Shown piece after piece: positions 41,251 to 53,785 of a stretch of 64,000 nucleotides of DNA. Under the pieces are notes generated by a model. That model worked only from the letters and a program-made list of their open reading frames with translations. It was not told the origin of the DNA and did not search any database. Each line of letters starts with the position of its first letter. Positions within the stretch are counted from its first letter, which is position 1. The translations under genes were made by a program, and so were the position numbers. This DNA is from Streptomyces sp. Isolate_45 (lineage in GTDB: Bacteria; Actinomycetota; Actinomycetes; Streptomycetales; Streptomycetaceae): positions 26,872 through 90,871 of the forward strand of contig NZ_JANFAK020000015.1 of the NCBI RefSeq assembly GCF_024721315.2, given 5' to 3'.

Positions 41251-43668
41251 TCAGCAGGTGCGGCCGTCACCGTCCTGGTCGAGGCGCAGGGGGTCGCTGC
41301 CGTTGACCTTCATGCGCTTCGGGTAGCGGTGGGAGGCCAGCCACTCGCAGCGGGCCTTCGTCGTCGGTTTCACCTCCGCCGGGAAGCGGGTCGGTACGCA
41401 GACGGTCGCCGTCCCGTAGTGCCGGTCGCAGCCGGCCACGCTCGGCGCGACGGGCGCCGAGTCCCGCGGGGCGGGGTTCTTCTTCGGGGCGGCCAGCTCG
41501 TTCGCGAAGGTGTGCTCGTGTGCGGCGGGCTGCTCGTCGCGGGCCGCGAGGAGCGGGGCGCCGCCCAGGTGGACCCAGGTGGCGACGGAGGGGACGCCGG
41601 CCGCGTCGACCCCGAACAGCATGTACCAGCCGGGCGGCGCCAGGTTGGGGTTGCTGGTGACGTTGAGGTCGATGGTGGTGCCGTTGACCACGGTCATGGG
41701 GAGGTCGACGAACCGCTGGTTGGGGTCGGAGGAGTGGGTGACCGCCGCGGGGCGGATCAGTTCGGCCTTGGCGATGGGGCGGTCGACGGTGATCCGCTGC
41801 GTGTCCCCGTACACCCACTGCGTGTCGATCACCGAAGTGAGCTGCGGGCGCGGGCCCTTGAACAGGTAGGGCGGGGTGTAGATCGAGACGGCGTGGTTGT
41901 AGGTGCCGTTGCCCGGGTTGTCGCCGACGGACATGACCCGACCGTCGGGCAACAGGAACGCGCCCGAGTGGTAGGTGCGCGGGATCGGGTCGGTGGCCAG
42001 GCCCGCCTGGTAGGTGTTGCTGGTGGGGTCGAAGAAGGAGGCCTCGAAGACCGGGTCGGCGCGGTCGTGGAGGCCGCCGCCGGTCTCCAGCACCTTGCCG
42101 TCGGGCAGCAGGACGGCGGAGACGTACATCTTGCCCTCGGCGCCGGTCTGCGGGCGCTTGCCCGTGCCGGTGTCGACCAGGCCCTGCGGGAGGTCGGGGC
42201 CGGCCGTGTAGGCGGGTGCGGGCTGCTTCAGGTCGATGATGTCGGTGAGCCGGTTGGCCGCCGGGTTGGTCTCGTTGTTGCCGCCGCCGACGGTGAGGAC
42301 CCGCTGGTCCTGGGCGGGGGGCAGCAGGACGCTCGCCGACTCGTCCCGCCGGTCCTTGTCGCGCAGGCCCGGTACGTCGGTGATGGTGTTGGCGTCGTAG
42401 TCGTAGACGGAGGCGCCGGTGCCCGGGGTGCCGTTGCCGAAGGTGTGGCTGCCCGAGTAGAAGAGCCGACCGTCCTGCATGAGGATCATCGACGGGTACA
42501 GGCCCCAGTACGACCAGGTCTGGTTGACCTGGTTCATCGGCAGCCACTTGTTCTGCGCGGCCGAGAACTTCTCCGCGGTGACGTTGCCCGTGGAGTCCTC
42601 CTTGAGGCCGCCGAAGGAGATGACGTCGCCGTTGCCGAGGATGGTGGCGGACGGGTACCAGTGGCCGCCGTTCATGTCGTTGGTCCGGGTGTACTGCTCG
42701 GTGGCCGGGTCGAAGACGTAACTGTCCTTCAGGCCCTGGTAGCCGACCGTGCCGTCCGCGGACGGGTATCCCTTGTTGCCGCTCATCACCAGCACCCGGC
42801 CGTCCGAGAGCTGCACGTGCCCGGAGCAGAACATGTCCACGGGCGTCGGGATGGTCCGGAACGTGCCGGCCACCGGGTCGTACACGGCGGAGGTGAAGCT
42901 GCCCGCGTTGAACCGGTCGATGTCGTTGCCCGAACCGGCGATCAGCAGCACCTTGCCGTTGCGCAGGACGACGGCGTGCATCGAACGCACGGGGTTCTGG
43001 GCCGGTATCACCTGCCAGGCGCCCTTGGCGCACTGCTCGGCCGTGCCCGTGCAGGTGGGCTGCGGCGGGACGACGCCGACCTCCTCCAGCGCGTAGTCGT
43101 CGGTGGTGAGGGAGCCCACGCCGTAGACGGACAGCCCCCAGGCGATCTTGTCGGTGTTGGGCGGGACGGCGGGCGTGCGGACCTCCGTGCGCGCCCAGGC
43201 GGCGCTGACCGGCGGGTTCTGCAGGTCGGTCCAGTACTGCCAGCCCGCGGTGGTGTCGTGCCGGAAGACGGTCACCGACACGTCCGGGGTGTTCGACTTG
43301 TACCAGGCGGACAGGTCGTACTGGCGGCCCGGGACGACCGTCGGGGCACAGGTGGTGTTCTCGGTGACGAGGGCCTTGCGGTCGCCGTCCACGCGGCGGG
43401 TGAGGGAGACCTTCATCGCCTTGGTGCCGGTGTGCGCGTCGGCGACGGTGGCGAAGGTGAAGTCGTTGTCGCCCCAGCCCGATTTCGACCAGCAGGAGGG
43501 CATGTCGGAGCCGGCCGCGCCCGCGGTCTCGAACCCCGGATTGCTGAGCAGGTTGGGCGGTCCGGCCGTGGCCTGCTGGGGTGCGGTGAGCAACAGGCCG
43601 GCGGTCATCGCCCCGACGGCCAGGAGGGCGGCCCGGCGCCCCGCCCTCCGTCGGATCTTCCTTCGCAT
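41251..43668 (-). CDS. Secreted copper-radical (galactose-oxidase-like) oxidase with Excalibur-like tail
   Basis: An 805-residue exported enzyme: signal peptide (1-35), carbohydrate-binding-like domain (37-200), kelch propeller and DUF1929 domain. Residues of the galactose-oxidase site can be placed: C281 (DMFCSGH) and Y338 (GHWYPSA) for the Cys-Tyr cofactor, Y566-H567 (RTYHSG) and H645 (THSSDPNQ) as copper ligands. It should oxidise a primary alcohol to an aldehyde with H2O2 release. The C-terminal ~60 residues hold four Cys and LDQDGDGRTC, an Excalibur-like calcium motif, an unusual fusion. AAAGGACA precedes the ATG. Confidence 0.88.
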   Translation of the reverse strand: MRRKIRRRAGRRAALLAVGAMTAGLLLTAPQQATAGPPNLLSNPGFETAGAAGSDMPSCWSKSGWGDNDFTFATVADAHTGTKAMKVSLTRRVDGDRKALVTENTTCAPTVVPGRQYDLSAWYKSNTPDVSVTVFRHDTTAGWQYWTDLQNPPVSAAWARTEVRTPAVPPNTDKIAWGLSVYGVGSLTTDDYALEEVGVVPPQPTCTGTAEQCAKGAWQVIPAQNPVRSMHAVVLRNGKVLLIAGSGNDIDRFNAGSFTSAVYDPVAGTFRTIPTPVDMFCSGHVQLSDGRVLVMSGNKGYPSADGTVGYQGLKDSYVFDPATEQYTRTNDMNGGHWYPSATILGNGDVISFGGLKEDSTGNVTAEKFSAAQNKWLPMNQVNQTWSYWGLYPSMILMQDGRLFYSGSHTFGNGTPGTGASVYDYDANTITDVPGLRDKDRRDESASVLLPPAQDQRVLTVGGGNNETNPAANRLTDIIDLKQPAPAYTAGPDLPQGLVDTGTGKRPQTGAEGKMYVSAVLLPDGKVLETGGGLHDRADPVFEASFFDPTSNTYQAGLATDPIPRTYHSGAFLLPDGRVMSVGDNPGNGTYNHAVSIYTPPYLFKGPRPQLTSVIDTQWVYGDTQRITVDRPIAKAELIRPAAVTHSSDPNQRFVDLPMTVVNGTTIDLNVTSNPNLAPPGWYMLFGVDAAGVPSVATWVHLGGAPLLAARDEQPAAHEHTFANELAAPKKNPAPRDSAPVAPSVAGCDRHYGTATVCVPTRFPAEVKPTTKARCEWLASHRYPKRMKVNGSDPLRLDQDGDGRTC

Positions 43669-43689
43669 GGAGTGTCCTTTCGTTGCGGC

Positions 43690-44871
43690 TCAGCTCCTGG
43701 TGGGGGCCGCCGCGCGGGATCCGCGCGGCAGGTAGACGAGCGCCTCGGTGGCGACGAAGCGCAGGACGAAGGTGGTGACGAGGGCGAGGGCGGTGGCGGG
43801 CAGGACCTCCAGGCCGAGCTTGCCGACGAAGAGCGCGATCAGCGGGATGCGCAGCAGCAGGTCGGCGTTGGCGAGGAGGGCGAACCGGCCCAGCCGGTCC
43901 GCCCGGTGGCGGTGGCGGCGGTCGCGGAAGAGGAGTTGCTCGATGAGGACGAAGTTCCACAGGACTCCGGCCTGGTTGGCGACGATCTCGGCCGGGAGGT
44001 AGTGCATGCCGGCGTGGGTCAGCAGCCACAGGGCGAGCAGGTTGGGGACGAACCCGGTGAGTCCGATGAGGCCGAAGCCGATCATCCGGGCGAGGGGTGC
44101 CGCCGAGCGCAGGGCGGCCAGGTGCGTGAGGAACCGCAGGCCTTCGCGGGCGGTGGACTTGGACTCCCCCGCGTACCGGTCCTGGAAGACGAAGGGCACC
44201 TCGGCGGTCCGCGCGGGCCGGCAGCGGACGGCGAGCTCCAGCAGGATCTTGTAGCCGAGGGGGCGCAGGGCGTCGGCGGTCACGGCCGTGCGGCGCATCG
44301 CGAAGAAGCCGCTCATCGGGTCGCTGATGCCGCGCAGGGCACGCGGGAAGAGGCCCTTGGTCAGCCACGTCGCGCCCCGGGAGACGGCGACGCGGTAGCC
44401 GCCGGCGAGGCCGGCGCGGCTACCGCCGGGGAGGTAGCGGGAGGCGACGACGAGGTCGGCGCCGGTGCGGTTGCCCTCGCCGACGAGTTCGGGGACCAGG
44501 TGCGGCGGGTGTTGGAGGTCCGCGTCCATGACGACGATCCAGTCGGAGGCGGCGCGTCCGATCCCGGCGACGACGGCTCCGCCGAGGCCGCCGTCGGGGC
44601 TCGCGCGGTGCAGGACGGTGACGGGGAAGGGGCAGTCGGCGGCGGCCTTCTCGATCACGGCGGGGGTGTCGTCGGTGGAGTCGTCGACGAACAGGACCTC
44701 GCAGGGCGGGTGGGCGGGCAGGGAGTCGGTGAGCCGGCCCAGTAGCTCCGCGATGTTCGCGGACTCGTTGAAGGTCGGGATGATCAGGGTGACGCCGCCG
44801 TCCCCGGAAGCCCGTGGAGCAGGGGCTTCCGGATCATCCAGGGCGTGCGGGGGCCACAGGTCCTCGCTCAT
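43690..44871 (-). CDS. Polyprenol-phosphate sugar synthase (DPM1-like) fused to GtrA domain
   Basis: A 393-residue two-domain protein. The N-terminal GT2 domain has LIIPTFNESANIAELLGRL, EVLFVDDSTDDT, WIVVMDADLQHPP (DxD) and the SDPMSGFFAMRR acceptor loop of dolichyl-phosphate mannose synthases. From ~250 a GtrA-like four-helix membrane domain follows (IGFGLIGLTGFVPNLLALWL, QAGVLWNFVLIEQLLFRDRR, FVLRFVATEALVYLPRG). It would load a sugar on polyprenyl phosphate and help flip it for the membrane glycosyltransferase encoded upstream. It lies six bases after that gene. Confidence 0.9.
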   Translation of the reverse strand: MSEDLWPPHALDDPEAPAPRASGDGGVTLIIPTFNESANIAELLGRLTDSLPAHPPCEVLFVDDSTDDTPAVIEKAAADCPFPVTVLHRASPDGGLGGAVVAGIGRAASDWIVVMDADLQHPPHLVPELVGEGNRTGADLVVASRYLPGGSRAGLAGGYRVAVSRGATWLTKGLFPRALRGISDPMSGFFAMRRTAVTADALRPLGYKILLELAVRCRPARTAEVPFVFQDRYAGESKSTAREGLRFLTHLAALRSAAPLARMIGFGLIGLTGFVPNLLALWLLTHAGMHYLPAEIVANQAGVLWNFVLIEQLLFRDRRHRHRADRLGRFALLANADLLLRIPLIALFVGKLGLEVLPATALALVTTFVLRFVATEALVYLPRGSRAAAPTRS

Positions 44872-44877
44872 GGTGCT

Positions 44878-46572
44878 TCAGCTCCCACTCTCGGCGTCGG
44901 TGCGGCGGATCTCGATGCGGTCCTCCCCGGTGCCGAAGACGGCCACCGGGGTCGAGTGCTCCAGTGCAGCCTTCACGGTGGGCAGGTCCGCGGCGTCACG
45001 ACGCACGGTCGGCGAGGAGACGACGTAGTCGATGTCCCGCCAGCCGCCCGGCAGGGTCTTGCTGACGGCCGGGTCGAGGTCGGCCTTGTAGAACCAGATG
45101 GCGCCCGGTCCGGGTTCGAACCCGTGGTGGACGGCGTCGAGCCAGAGCGCGTCGTCGACGAGGACGCGGGTGTTCGCCGGGTCGGCGACCTCGCTGCCGA
45201 GCCAGGCGGCGGCCTGGCGGTAGGGGGCGTTGGCGTCGACGGTCAGCGCGGTGCGGTTGCCCTCGTACCAGCGCGGGAGCACGTAGAGGGCGGCGGCCGT
45301 GGCGAGGATGCCGATCAGCACCCTTCGGGTGTGGACCAGCGCTCGGCGCTCCCCCGGCGCGCGGTGGCGGCGCAGGACGGCGTGCGTGACGCTCGCCGCC
45401 GCGGCGGCGAGGACCAGGGCGAGGAAGGGCAGGGCCTGGATCACGTACATCGCGGGAAGGTAGCCGGAGGGGCGCATCGCGACGACCGCGAGGATCACGA
45501 CGGCCAGGGCCGGTCCGGCGAGCGCGCGGGCGGTGACGGACCACCGTGTGGTGGCCAACAGGAGAACGGCGCCGGCCAGTCCGCCCAGCGGCAGGACGGT
45601 GTCGTAGTAGAGCCAGGACCGGAAGACCCCGTGCGAGCCGGAGCCGGGGTCGAGGATGAATCCGGAGCCGGGTCGGCCCATCTGGTAGGTGATGCCGTCG
45701 ATCAGGGAGACGTGTCCGGCGCCGGGTAGCAGTTCGCCGTTGAGGAGGGCGAACAGCGGGTACGAGAGCCCGATCAGGGCGCAGGCGGTGACGGCTCCGG
45801 TGACGGCGAACTTGCGGGTGTCGCGGTGGCTGTGGCGCCACATCGTCACCAGCAGCGCCGGGAGCACCACCAGCATCGTCTCCTTGGTCAGGACGGCGGT
45901 GGCGGCCGCCAGTCCCGACCCGAAGTGGTGCCACAGGTGGCGGCTGGGGGACGCGGCGAGGCAGAAGGCCAGCAGCATCCACATGACGGCGAGGTTGTCG
46001 AGGAAGATCTCCCGCTGGAGCACCACGGAGAGCGGGGACAGCCCGAACAGCCCCATCGCCAGTCCGGCCGCCCAACGCGGCAGCCACAGGCGGCGGGCGA
46101 GGACGTAGATCAGTACGGAGCTGACCGCGGAGACGGCGAGCATCGAGAACCGCATCGGCGCGACGGTCATCGACTCGGGAACGAGCAGGGAGGGCAGGTA
46201 CGTCAGCCCCGCGACCTGGATCCAGCCCAGCGGCGGGTGGTCGTACCAGTACGTGTAATGGGCGAGGCCCTCGCCCTGCTGGACGGCCCAGGCCTGGGCG
46301 AGGTAGGTGCCCTCGTCGTCGCTCAGGGTGGGGAAGTTGGTGATGTTCCAGCCCTGGACGAGGAGGATCGCCAGCAGCAGCGTCCCGCACAGCAGCAGGT
46401 CGGGGCGGGAGGAGCGGAAGCGGACGAGCGGGCGGGCCGGGGCGGGCGGACGGACGCCCAGGCCGCCGCGACCGCGTTGGGCGGGGACGCGCGGCTCGAC
46501 GACGGCGGTGGCGGTGGCGGCGGCGGCGGTGCCGGGCTGGGGATCAGTGGCCGTGGGCAGGGTGGCGGTCAC
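44878..46572 (-). CDS. GT39/GT83-type membrane glycosyltransferase
   Basis: A 564-residue membrane protein of the PMT/ArnT class with about eleven helices. The first external loop has TLSDDEGTYLAQAWAVQQGE, with the acidic pair typical of the catalytic site, and DHPPLGWIQVAGLTYL. It transfers a sugar from polyprenyl phosphate to an external acceptor. The GTG at 46572 overlaps the upstream GT2 stop. It and the DPM1-GtrA protein form a logical donor/transferase pair. The C-terminal soluble part (DANAPYRQAAAWLGSEVADP onward) is extracellular. Confidence 0.88.
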   Translation of the reverse strand: MTATLPTATDPQPGTAAAATATAVVEPRVPAQRGRGGLGVRPPAPARPLVRFRSSRPDLLLCGTLLLAILLVQGWNITNFPTLSDDEGTYLAQAWAVQQGEGLAHYTYWYDHPPLGWIQVAGLTYLPSLLVPESMTVAPMRFSMLAVSAVSSVLIYVLARRLWLPRWAAGLAMGLFGLSPLSVVLQREIFLDNLAVMWMLLAFCLAASPSRHLWHHFGSGLAAATAVLTKETMLVVLPALLVTMWRHSHRDTRKFAVTGAVTACALIGLSYPLFALLNGELLPGAGHVSLIDGITYQMGRPGSGFILDPGSGSHGVFRSWLYYDTVLPLGGLAGAVLLLATTRWSVTARALAGPALAVVILAVVAMRPSGYLPAMYVIQALPFLALVLAAAAASVTHAVLRRHRAPGERRALVHTRRVLIGILATAAALYVLPRWYEGNRTALTVDANAPYRQAAAWLGSEVADPANTRVLVDDALWLDAVHHGFEPGPGAIWFYKADLDPAVSKTLPGGWRDIDYVVSSPTVRRDAADLPTVKAALEHSTPVAVFGTGEDRIEIRRTDAESGS

Positions 46573-47867
46573 CGGTGGCTGTCCTCTCGGATCACGGTGG
46601 AGGCCGTCGCCCCGGTCAGGTGGGCGCCGGTGTGGCTGGTGAGTTCCCACTCGTTGCGGCCGCGCTGCTCGCGCCAGACCGCGCGGATCGCGGCGCCGGC
46701 GAGCATCACCTGGTAGAAGGGGCCGCCGACGACGAGCTTGAGGTAGTGCACGAACCGCACCCGCAGGCCGTACTGGCGGCCGAAATCGTGCAGCCCGACG
46801 ATCTCGAACACGAAGGTCACCATCGCCGTGATCATGGGGAGGAAGGTGATGATCGCGACGCCGACCGGTACGTCGAGGAAGACCGCGACGGCGAAGTTGA
46901 TCGGGATGATCACCCCGGAGGCCGCCTGCATGAACGGGGTCATCAGCGTGTAGCGGGCCAGCCAGCGCTGTCCGCGCCCGGGCAGCTGCTGCCAGTCCTT
47001 CTTGCGGTAGACCTGGAGGAAGCCCTGGTTCCAGCGGGTCCGCTGCTTGAGCAGGCTCATCAGGGAGCCCGGCGTCTCCTCCCGGGTGACCATGTCGGAG
47101 TCGTAGGCGACGACGACCTTCTTGCCTACCGAGGAGAGCCGCACCCCCAGGTCGCAGTCCTCGGCGAGGCAGTTCTGGTCCCATCCCCCGGCCTCGCGCA
47201 GCACCTCCGTCCGCACGAAGACGGTGTTGCCGCCGAGCGGGATGAAGCCCTTCTCGGCGTGCAGGTGCAGCCGGGAACGGAACCAGAAGAAGTACTCCAG
47301 GCAGTTGCGCAGGCTGTACCAGCTGGAGTGGAAGTTGATGAGCTGGACCCCGCCCTGCACCACGTCCGCGCCGGTGGCGCGGAACGCGTGGTCGACGTGG
47401 GAGAGCAGCTCCGGGTGGACCTGGTCCTCGGCGTCGAAGACCCCGACGATGTCGCCCCGGCAGTGCGGGAGGGCGGTGTTGAGGGCCTTCGGCTTGTTCT
47501 TGGTCTCGTGGTGGTCGACGACGACGCGCGCGCGTCCCGGCGCGCCGGCCTCGGCCCGCTCGGCGACGGCGGCCGTCTCCGGGTCGTCGTGACCGACGAT
47601 GACGATGATCTCGTAGTCGGCGTGGCTCGATTCGAGCAGCCGGTCGATGGTGTGCTCCAGGACGGCCTGTTCGTGACGGGCCGGCAGCAGGAGCGAGAAG
47701 GCCAGCCGGCCGCCCCCGTCCGGACGGTCGAACCGTGTCGAGGCCAGCGTCTCGGGCGTGCGCCACGCGTGCATCTGCCACCACAGGGTGAACGCGGCCA
47801 TCCAGAACAGCGCGAAGGATATGGAGCAGATGAACACAGAAGTGTACAAAACGTCCCCCACAGACAT
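46569..47867 (-). CDS. Processive family 2 glycosyltransferase (CslA-like)
   Basis: A 432-residue membrane glycosyltransferase: one N-terminal helix, GT2 domain, then three to four C-terminal helices. Motifs of processive synthases are present: SLLLPARHEQ, DDPETAAV, VGVFDAEDQVHP, LAEDCDLGVRLSS and QRTRWNQGF (QxxRW). It resembles CslA, which works with copper oxidase GlxA in Streptomyces tip polysaccharide. It is the first gene of the operon and has a ~120-220 base upstream region (47868-48088) with no gene, including AT-richer stretches suitable for a promoter. Confidence 0.9.
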   Translation of the reverse strand: MSVGDVLYTSVFICSISFALFWMAAFTLWWQMHAWRTPETLASTRFDRPDGGGRLAFSLLLPARHEQAVLEHTIDRLLESSHADYEIIVIVGHDDPETAAVAERAEAGAPGRARVVVDHHETKNKPKALNTALPHCRGDIVGVFDAEDQVHPELLSHVDHAFRATGADVVQGGVQLINFHSSWYSLRNCLEYFFWFRSRLHLHAEKGFIPLGGNTVFVRTEVLREAGGWDQNCLAEDCDLGVRLSSVGKKVVVAYDSDMVTREETPGSLMSLLKQRTRWNQGFLQVYRKKDWQQLPGRGQRWLARYTLMTPFMQAASGVIIPINFAVAVFLDVPVGVAIITFLPMITAMVTFVFEIVGLHDFGRQYGLRVRFVHYLKLVVGGPFYQVMLAGAAIRAVWREQRGRNEWELTSHTGAHLTGATASTVIREDSHR

Positions 47868-48088
47868 GCCGCAACCCCAGGCGGCGATCGGTGAACCCCC
47901 GGAGGCGGTGCGGGCCCCCCGGCCCGCCGCCTCCGCTTCCCCCCGGTGCGCACCCCCCAGTGCGCGGTCTCGGTCACTCCCGAAGCCTTGAGATTAGGCA
48001 GCCAAGATGAAGCTGAGGCGCCGCCCGGATAAAAACCACGTTTCCGAGTCGATGTGCGACAACCGGAATTGACGGTACTCCGGGTGCT

Positions 48089-50158
<2,070 letters not shown>

Positions 50159-50283
50159 GTGCACATCCTTACGCACGCCACCGCGCCCCGCGCGGGTGCC
50201 ACGAGGGGACGGCGGGGCGCGGGGGACGGGCGGTGCGGGTGGTGCGGCTGCCCACCGGTGTGATCGGTTGCACGCCAACTCCC

Positions 50284-50299
50284 TCTGAACTAGCTCAGA
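50284..50299. promoter_or_regulatory. Dyad upstream of the STAND/TPR gene
   Basis: TCTGA-ACTAGC-TCAGA (50284-50299) is a perfect five-base inverted repeat with a nearly symmetric core, about 70 bases before the ATG at 50371 in the 212-base gap between divergent genes. It is a possible operator; nothing shows which protein binds it. Confidence 0.4.
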
Positions 50300-50370
50300 T
50301 TCACTCGCGTTCGGGATCGTCCCGCAGGACACTTGGCGCACGTTTGCGGAGCTCTCCGAGGAGGATGCCG

Positions 50371-53300
50371 ATGCGGGACAGCCATCGTGTCGAGGCCGAA
50401 CGCCTGCTGGCCCGGGCCGTCGACGAGGAGGCCCGGCGCGGCGTGGCGGGCGCGCCCCTGCCCCCGGCCGTCAAGGAGGCACTGCTGGCGCGCGGGCTGG
50501 AGGCCCTGGACGGGATGGCCGCGGCGGCGGCCGAGGAGTACGGGGCGTACGTCCGCGCGCTGGACGAGGCCGCGGCCGGTGACCAGTCCCTCGGGGAGGC
50601 CTTCCGGCGGGGGAACACCTCGACGGCCCTGCTGGTGACGGCCGTCGCCGCCGTCGCCGCGGCGGGCGCGGACCTGGCGTTCGGTGTCGACGCGGGTACG
50701 GCGGTCAGCGCGGGCATCGTCGTGGGCGTCGCGGGGGCGGCCACGACCGTGGCGAAGGTGACCGCCCTGCACGTACCGGCCGCGAACCGGCGCGCCGGTG
50801 CCGCGGGCCGCCCGGGCGGGCCTGAACAGCTTCGGCTCCAGTGGCTGTCGGTGCTGGAGGTGCGCGGGATACGGCCCTTCCTGGAGCGGGAGCGCGCCGC
50901 GGCGGCGGCCGTACGGGTCCCCCCGCGCGGCCGGGCCACGATCGGCGGCGGGGCCGCGGCCGGGGCGGGAGCCGGCTCGGGGACGGGATCCGGGGTGAAC
51001 GGCTCCGGGGCCGGCCCGAGCGCCGGAACGGGAACAGGACCGGCGTCAGGAACGGGAACAGGTACGGGAGCCGGAACAGGAGCCGCCCGCACGGCCCCCG
51101 GGGCCGGGGCGGTCCTCGGCAAGCAGCCCTCCGGCGGGGTCGCCCCGCTGCGCGGCACGGACCGCAGCGCGGAGGCCCGTCGGCGCAGCATGCTGGAGCA
51201 GTCGTTCGGGCAGCTCCCCGACGCCGGCGCCCTGTTCACGGGCCGGCGCGCGGAGCTGACCCGGATCGCGCAGTGGGTGCAGGCGGCCCGCGCGAGCACC
51301 GAGACCCGGCCGGTGGTCGTGGTGCTGCACGGCGAGCCGGGATCCGGCCGCACGGCCCTGGCGCTGCGGGCGGCGCACGCGCTGCGGGACCAGTTCCGGG
51401 GGGCGTGCCTGGTGGACCTGCGGGGAGGATCGGCGGCGCCGGAGGCCCCGCTGCCCACCCGGGAGGCGCTGCTGCACCTGCTGAACCGGCTCGGCGCCCC
51501 GCGCGAGCAGCTGCTGTTCCGGGAGGGGGCCTCGGCGGACCAGCAGGTGCGCCGGCTCGGCGAGCTGTACCACCAGCACCTGCGCGGGCTGCCGGTGACG
51601 GTGGTGCTGGACGACGCGGTGGACGCGGCGCAGGTGCGCACGCTCGTGCCGGAGCGCTCCGAGAGCCTGGTGCTGGTCACGGCGCGGGAGCCGCTGGAGC
51701 TGCCCGAGGACCTGTCGGCGTGGGTGCACCAGCTGCCGGTGGAGCGGCTGGCGGAGCCGGAGGCGGCCCAGGTGCTGCGGGAGGGCGCCCGGGCGGCGGG
51801 CGCGGCCGCTCCGGGCCCGGAGGCCGAGGCGGGGCTGTTGGAGCTGGGGGCCGGGCTGCCGCTGGCGCTGCGCGTGCTGGCGCCGCTGGGGGCGGCGCGG
51901 GCCTCCGACGGCGGGGACGGCTCGCTGGAGCACGCCCTGGACCTGGCGTACGTACGGCTGCCGCAGGAGCGGCGGCGGCTGCTGCGGCGACTCACACTGG
52001 CCGGGCGGACCTCGCTCGGCGCGTCCGCCGCGGCGGCGCTGACGGGCTCGGACCGGGCGGAGGCCGGGCGGCTGCTGCGCGACCTGGCGCAGGCGGGCCT
52101 GCTGGACCTCGTACGCGGGGAGCGGTACCGGATGCACGACGCGGTGCGCGCGTTCGCGGCGGCGCGGCTGGCGGCGGACGAGGACCGGGCGGAGGCGGCC
52201 GCCGCCCAGGAGCGGCTGATCCGGGACTACGCGCAGCTCGCGGACTCGGTGATCCGGATGGTCGACGGGAAGATGTCGACCCGGGCCAACCACTTCGGCG
52301 GGCACGGTTTCGCCTCTCTGGACGCGGCGCTGCGCTGGCTGGACGAGGAGTCCAGCTTCATCACGGCGGCCCTGCGGCACGCGGAGGACGTGGACCAGCA
52401 GGCGGTCCTGGACCTGTTGGGCGCGCTCTGCGACTTCTGTCTGCTGCGCGGGGACCTGTACCGGCTGGGGGAGATCAACGAGCTGACGCGGGCCGTGGAC
52501 GAGGGGCGGATGGCGCGTTCGGTGCAGTGGCGCACCGGTATCGCGGCACGTCAGCTCGGCGAGCTGGACAAGTCGCGCACGACGCTGACCTCCCTGGTCG
52601 ACCAGTACCGGGAGGCCCGGCAGGAGGCGGGGGCGGGGATGGCCCTGGTCTCGCTCGGGATCACCCTGCACCACCAGGGCAACCTGCCGGAGGCGGCGAC
52701 CCGCATCCGGGAGGCGCTGGCCCTGCAGGAGGCGCCGGAGCTGGCGGGCGACCGGGCGTGGGGACTGCACGCGCTGGCGGCGGTGGAACGCGACCGGGCG
52801 CACCTGGCGGAGGCGCTGGCCCTGCTGGAGCGTTCGCTGGTGCTGCACCGGGAGAACGAGAGCGTGCACGGCGAGGCGTGGGCGCACTTCCAGCTGGGTC
52901 AGGTGTACCTGCGGCTCGGTGACGTGCCGCGGGCCGAGGCGGAGCTGGGCCGGGCCCTGGACCTGTACGGGCGCACGCGGGACGACCGCGGCCGGGCGTG
53001 GGCGCTGACCCAGCTGGGCCGGGCCCGGGTGGTGGACGGGGATCCGGGTCCGGCGCGGGAGCGGCTGAGCGACGCCCTGGCCCGGCACCGGCTGGCGGAG
53101 GACACCCGCGGGGAGGCGTGGACGCTGTACTACCTCGGGCAGGCGCTGGAGGAGGGCGGCGAGCGGGACCGGGCGGTCCGGGAGCTGGAGCGGGCGCGGA
53201 CGATGTTCTCGCGGATGCGGGACGTGTACGGGCTGGCGCACGCCCGGCACCACTCGGGCCGGGTCACCCGCGACCAGCGGGCGGCGCAGACGGGGAACCT

Positions 53301-53763
53301 GCGGAACTCCGGCTTCGCCCGTCAGCTGCTGATGGACGCGCGGGCCGATTTCCGGCGGATCGGGCTCGCCCACGGCGAGGCGTGGACCTGCCTGGAGCTG
53401 GCGGTGGTGGACGCGGGCAACGCGCGGACCTCGCAGGCGCTGGGTCTGTGCGAGGAGGCGGCGCGCCTGTTCGCCTCGTACGGGGACCTGCGCGGCGAGG
53501 ACTGGGCCCGCTTCCTGCGGTGCACGCTGCTGCCGTACGCGGACCCCGCGGACCCGGACGAGGCGCGGGCCGAGCTGTCCCGGCTGGTGGCGGCCCCGCA
53601 TCCACTGCGCGACGGGCGGCTGGACGACTGCCTGGAGACGTACGGGGTGATCCTGGGGCGGGGCGTGGACCCCGCGGAGGGCTGGCAGGCGTGGCGGTTG
53701 GGCATGGTCCCGAACCTGCGCTCGCGGGAGGTCATGGGGGTACGGGTCCCACCACCTGCGTGA
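50371..53763 (+). CDS. Membrane-anchored STAND (NB-ARC-like) ATPase with TPR array
   Basis: A 1130-residue signalling ATPase. Layout: helical N-terminus (1-75), two membrane helices (~78-125), a soluble segment, a low-complexity Gly/Thr/Ser linker (~190-245), an AfsR/NB-ARC-like P-loop domain with GEPGSGRTA at 321-329 and Walker B VVLDD at 411-415, a winged-helix region ([36 protein letters not shown]), then tetratricopeptide repeats from ~650 to the end. No DNA-binding or effector domain is visible. GGAGG sits seven bases before the ATG at 50371. It may sense stress or phage at the membrane. Confidence 0.87.
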   Translation: MRDSHRVEAERLLARAVDEEARRGVAGAPLPPAVKEALLARGLEALDGMAAAAAEEYGAYVRALDEAAAGDQSLGEAFRRGNTSTALLVTAVAAVAAAGADLAFGVDAGTAVSAGIVVGVAGAATTVAKVTALHVPAANRRAGAAGRPGGPEQLRLQWLSVLEVRGIRPFLERERAAAAAVRVPPRGRATIGGGAAAGAGAGSGTGSGVNGSGAGPSAGTGTGPASGTGTGTGAGTGAARTAPGAGAVLGKQPSGGVAPLRGTDRSAEARRRSMLEQSFGQLPDAGALFTGRRAELTRIAQWVQAARASTETRPVVVVLHGEPGSGRTALALRAAHALRDQFRGACLVDLRGGSAAPEAPLPTREALLHLLNRLGAPREQLLFREGASADQQVRRLGELYHQHLRGLPVTVVLDDAVDAAQVRTLVPERSESLVLVTAREPLELPEDLSAWVHQLPVERLAEPEAAQVLREGARAAGAAAPGPEAEAGLLELGAGLPLALRVLAPLGAARASDGGDGSLEHALDLAYVRLPQERRRLLRRLTLAGRTSLGASAAAALTGSDRAEAGRLLRDLAQAGLLDLVRGERYRMHDAVRAFAAARLAADEDRAEAAAAQERLIRDYAQLADSVIRMVDGKMSTRANHFGGHGFASLDAALRWLDEESSFITAALRHAEDVDQQAVLDLLGALCDFCLLRGDLYRLGEINELTRAVDEGRMARSVQWRTGIAARQLGELDKSRTTLTSLVDQYREARQEAGAGMALVSLGITLHHQGNLPEAATRIREALALQEAPELAGDRAWGLHALAAVERDRAHLAEALALLERSLVLHRENESVHGEAWAHFQLGQVYLRLGDVPRAEAELGRALDLYGRTRDDRGRAWALTQLGRARVVDGDPGPARERLSDALARHRLAEDTRGEAWTLYYLGQALEEGGERDRAVRELERARTMFSRMRDVYGLAHARHHSGRVTRDQRAAQTGNLRNSGFARQLLMDARADFRRIGLAHGEAWTCLELAVVDAGNARTSQALGLCEEAARLFASYGDLRGEDWARFLRCTLLPYADPADPDEARAELSRLVAAPHPLRDGRLDDCLETYGVILGRGVDPAEGWQAWRLGMVPNLRSREVMGVRVPPPA

Positions 53764-53785
53764 GCGGCCGTCCTCCGCTTCCGGC

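Noticed and set aside
41119..44745. A plus-strand open frame of more than 1200 codons
   Set aside because: It runs antisense to the copper oxidase and DPM1-GtrA genes, which have clear motifs, and its residue composition is that of an antisense frame in GC-rich DNA.
53715..53763. tRNA-like 3' end (GGTCATGGGGGTACGGGTCCCACC...)
   Set aside because: No TTCRA loop, no acceptor partner and no anticodon arm can be folded; it is the coding end of the STAND gene.
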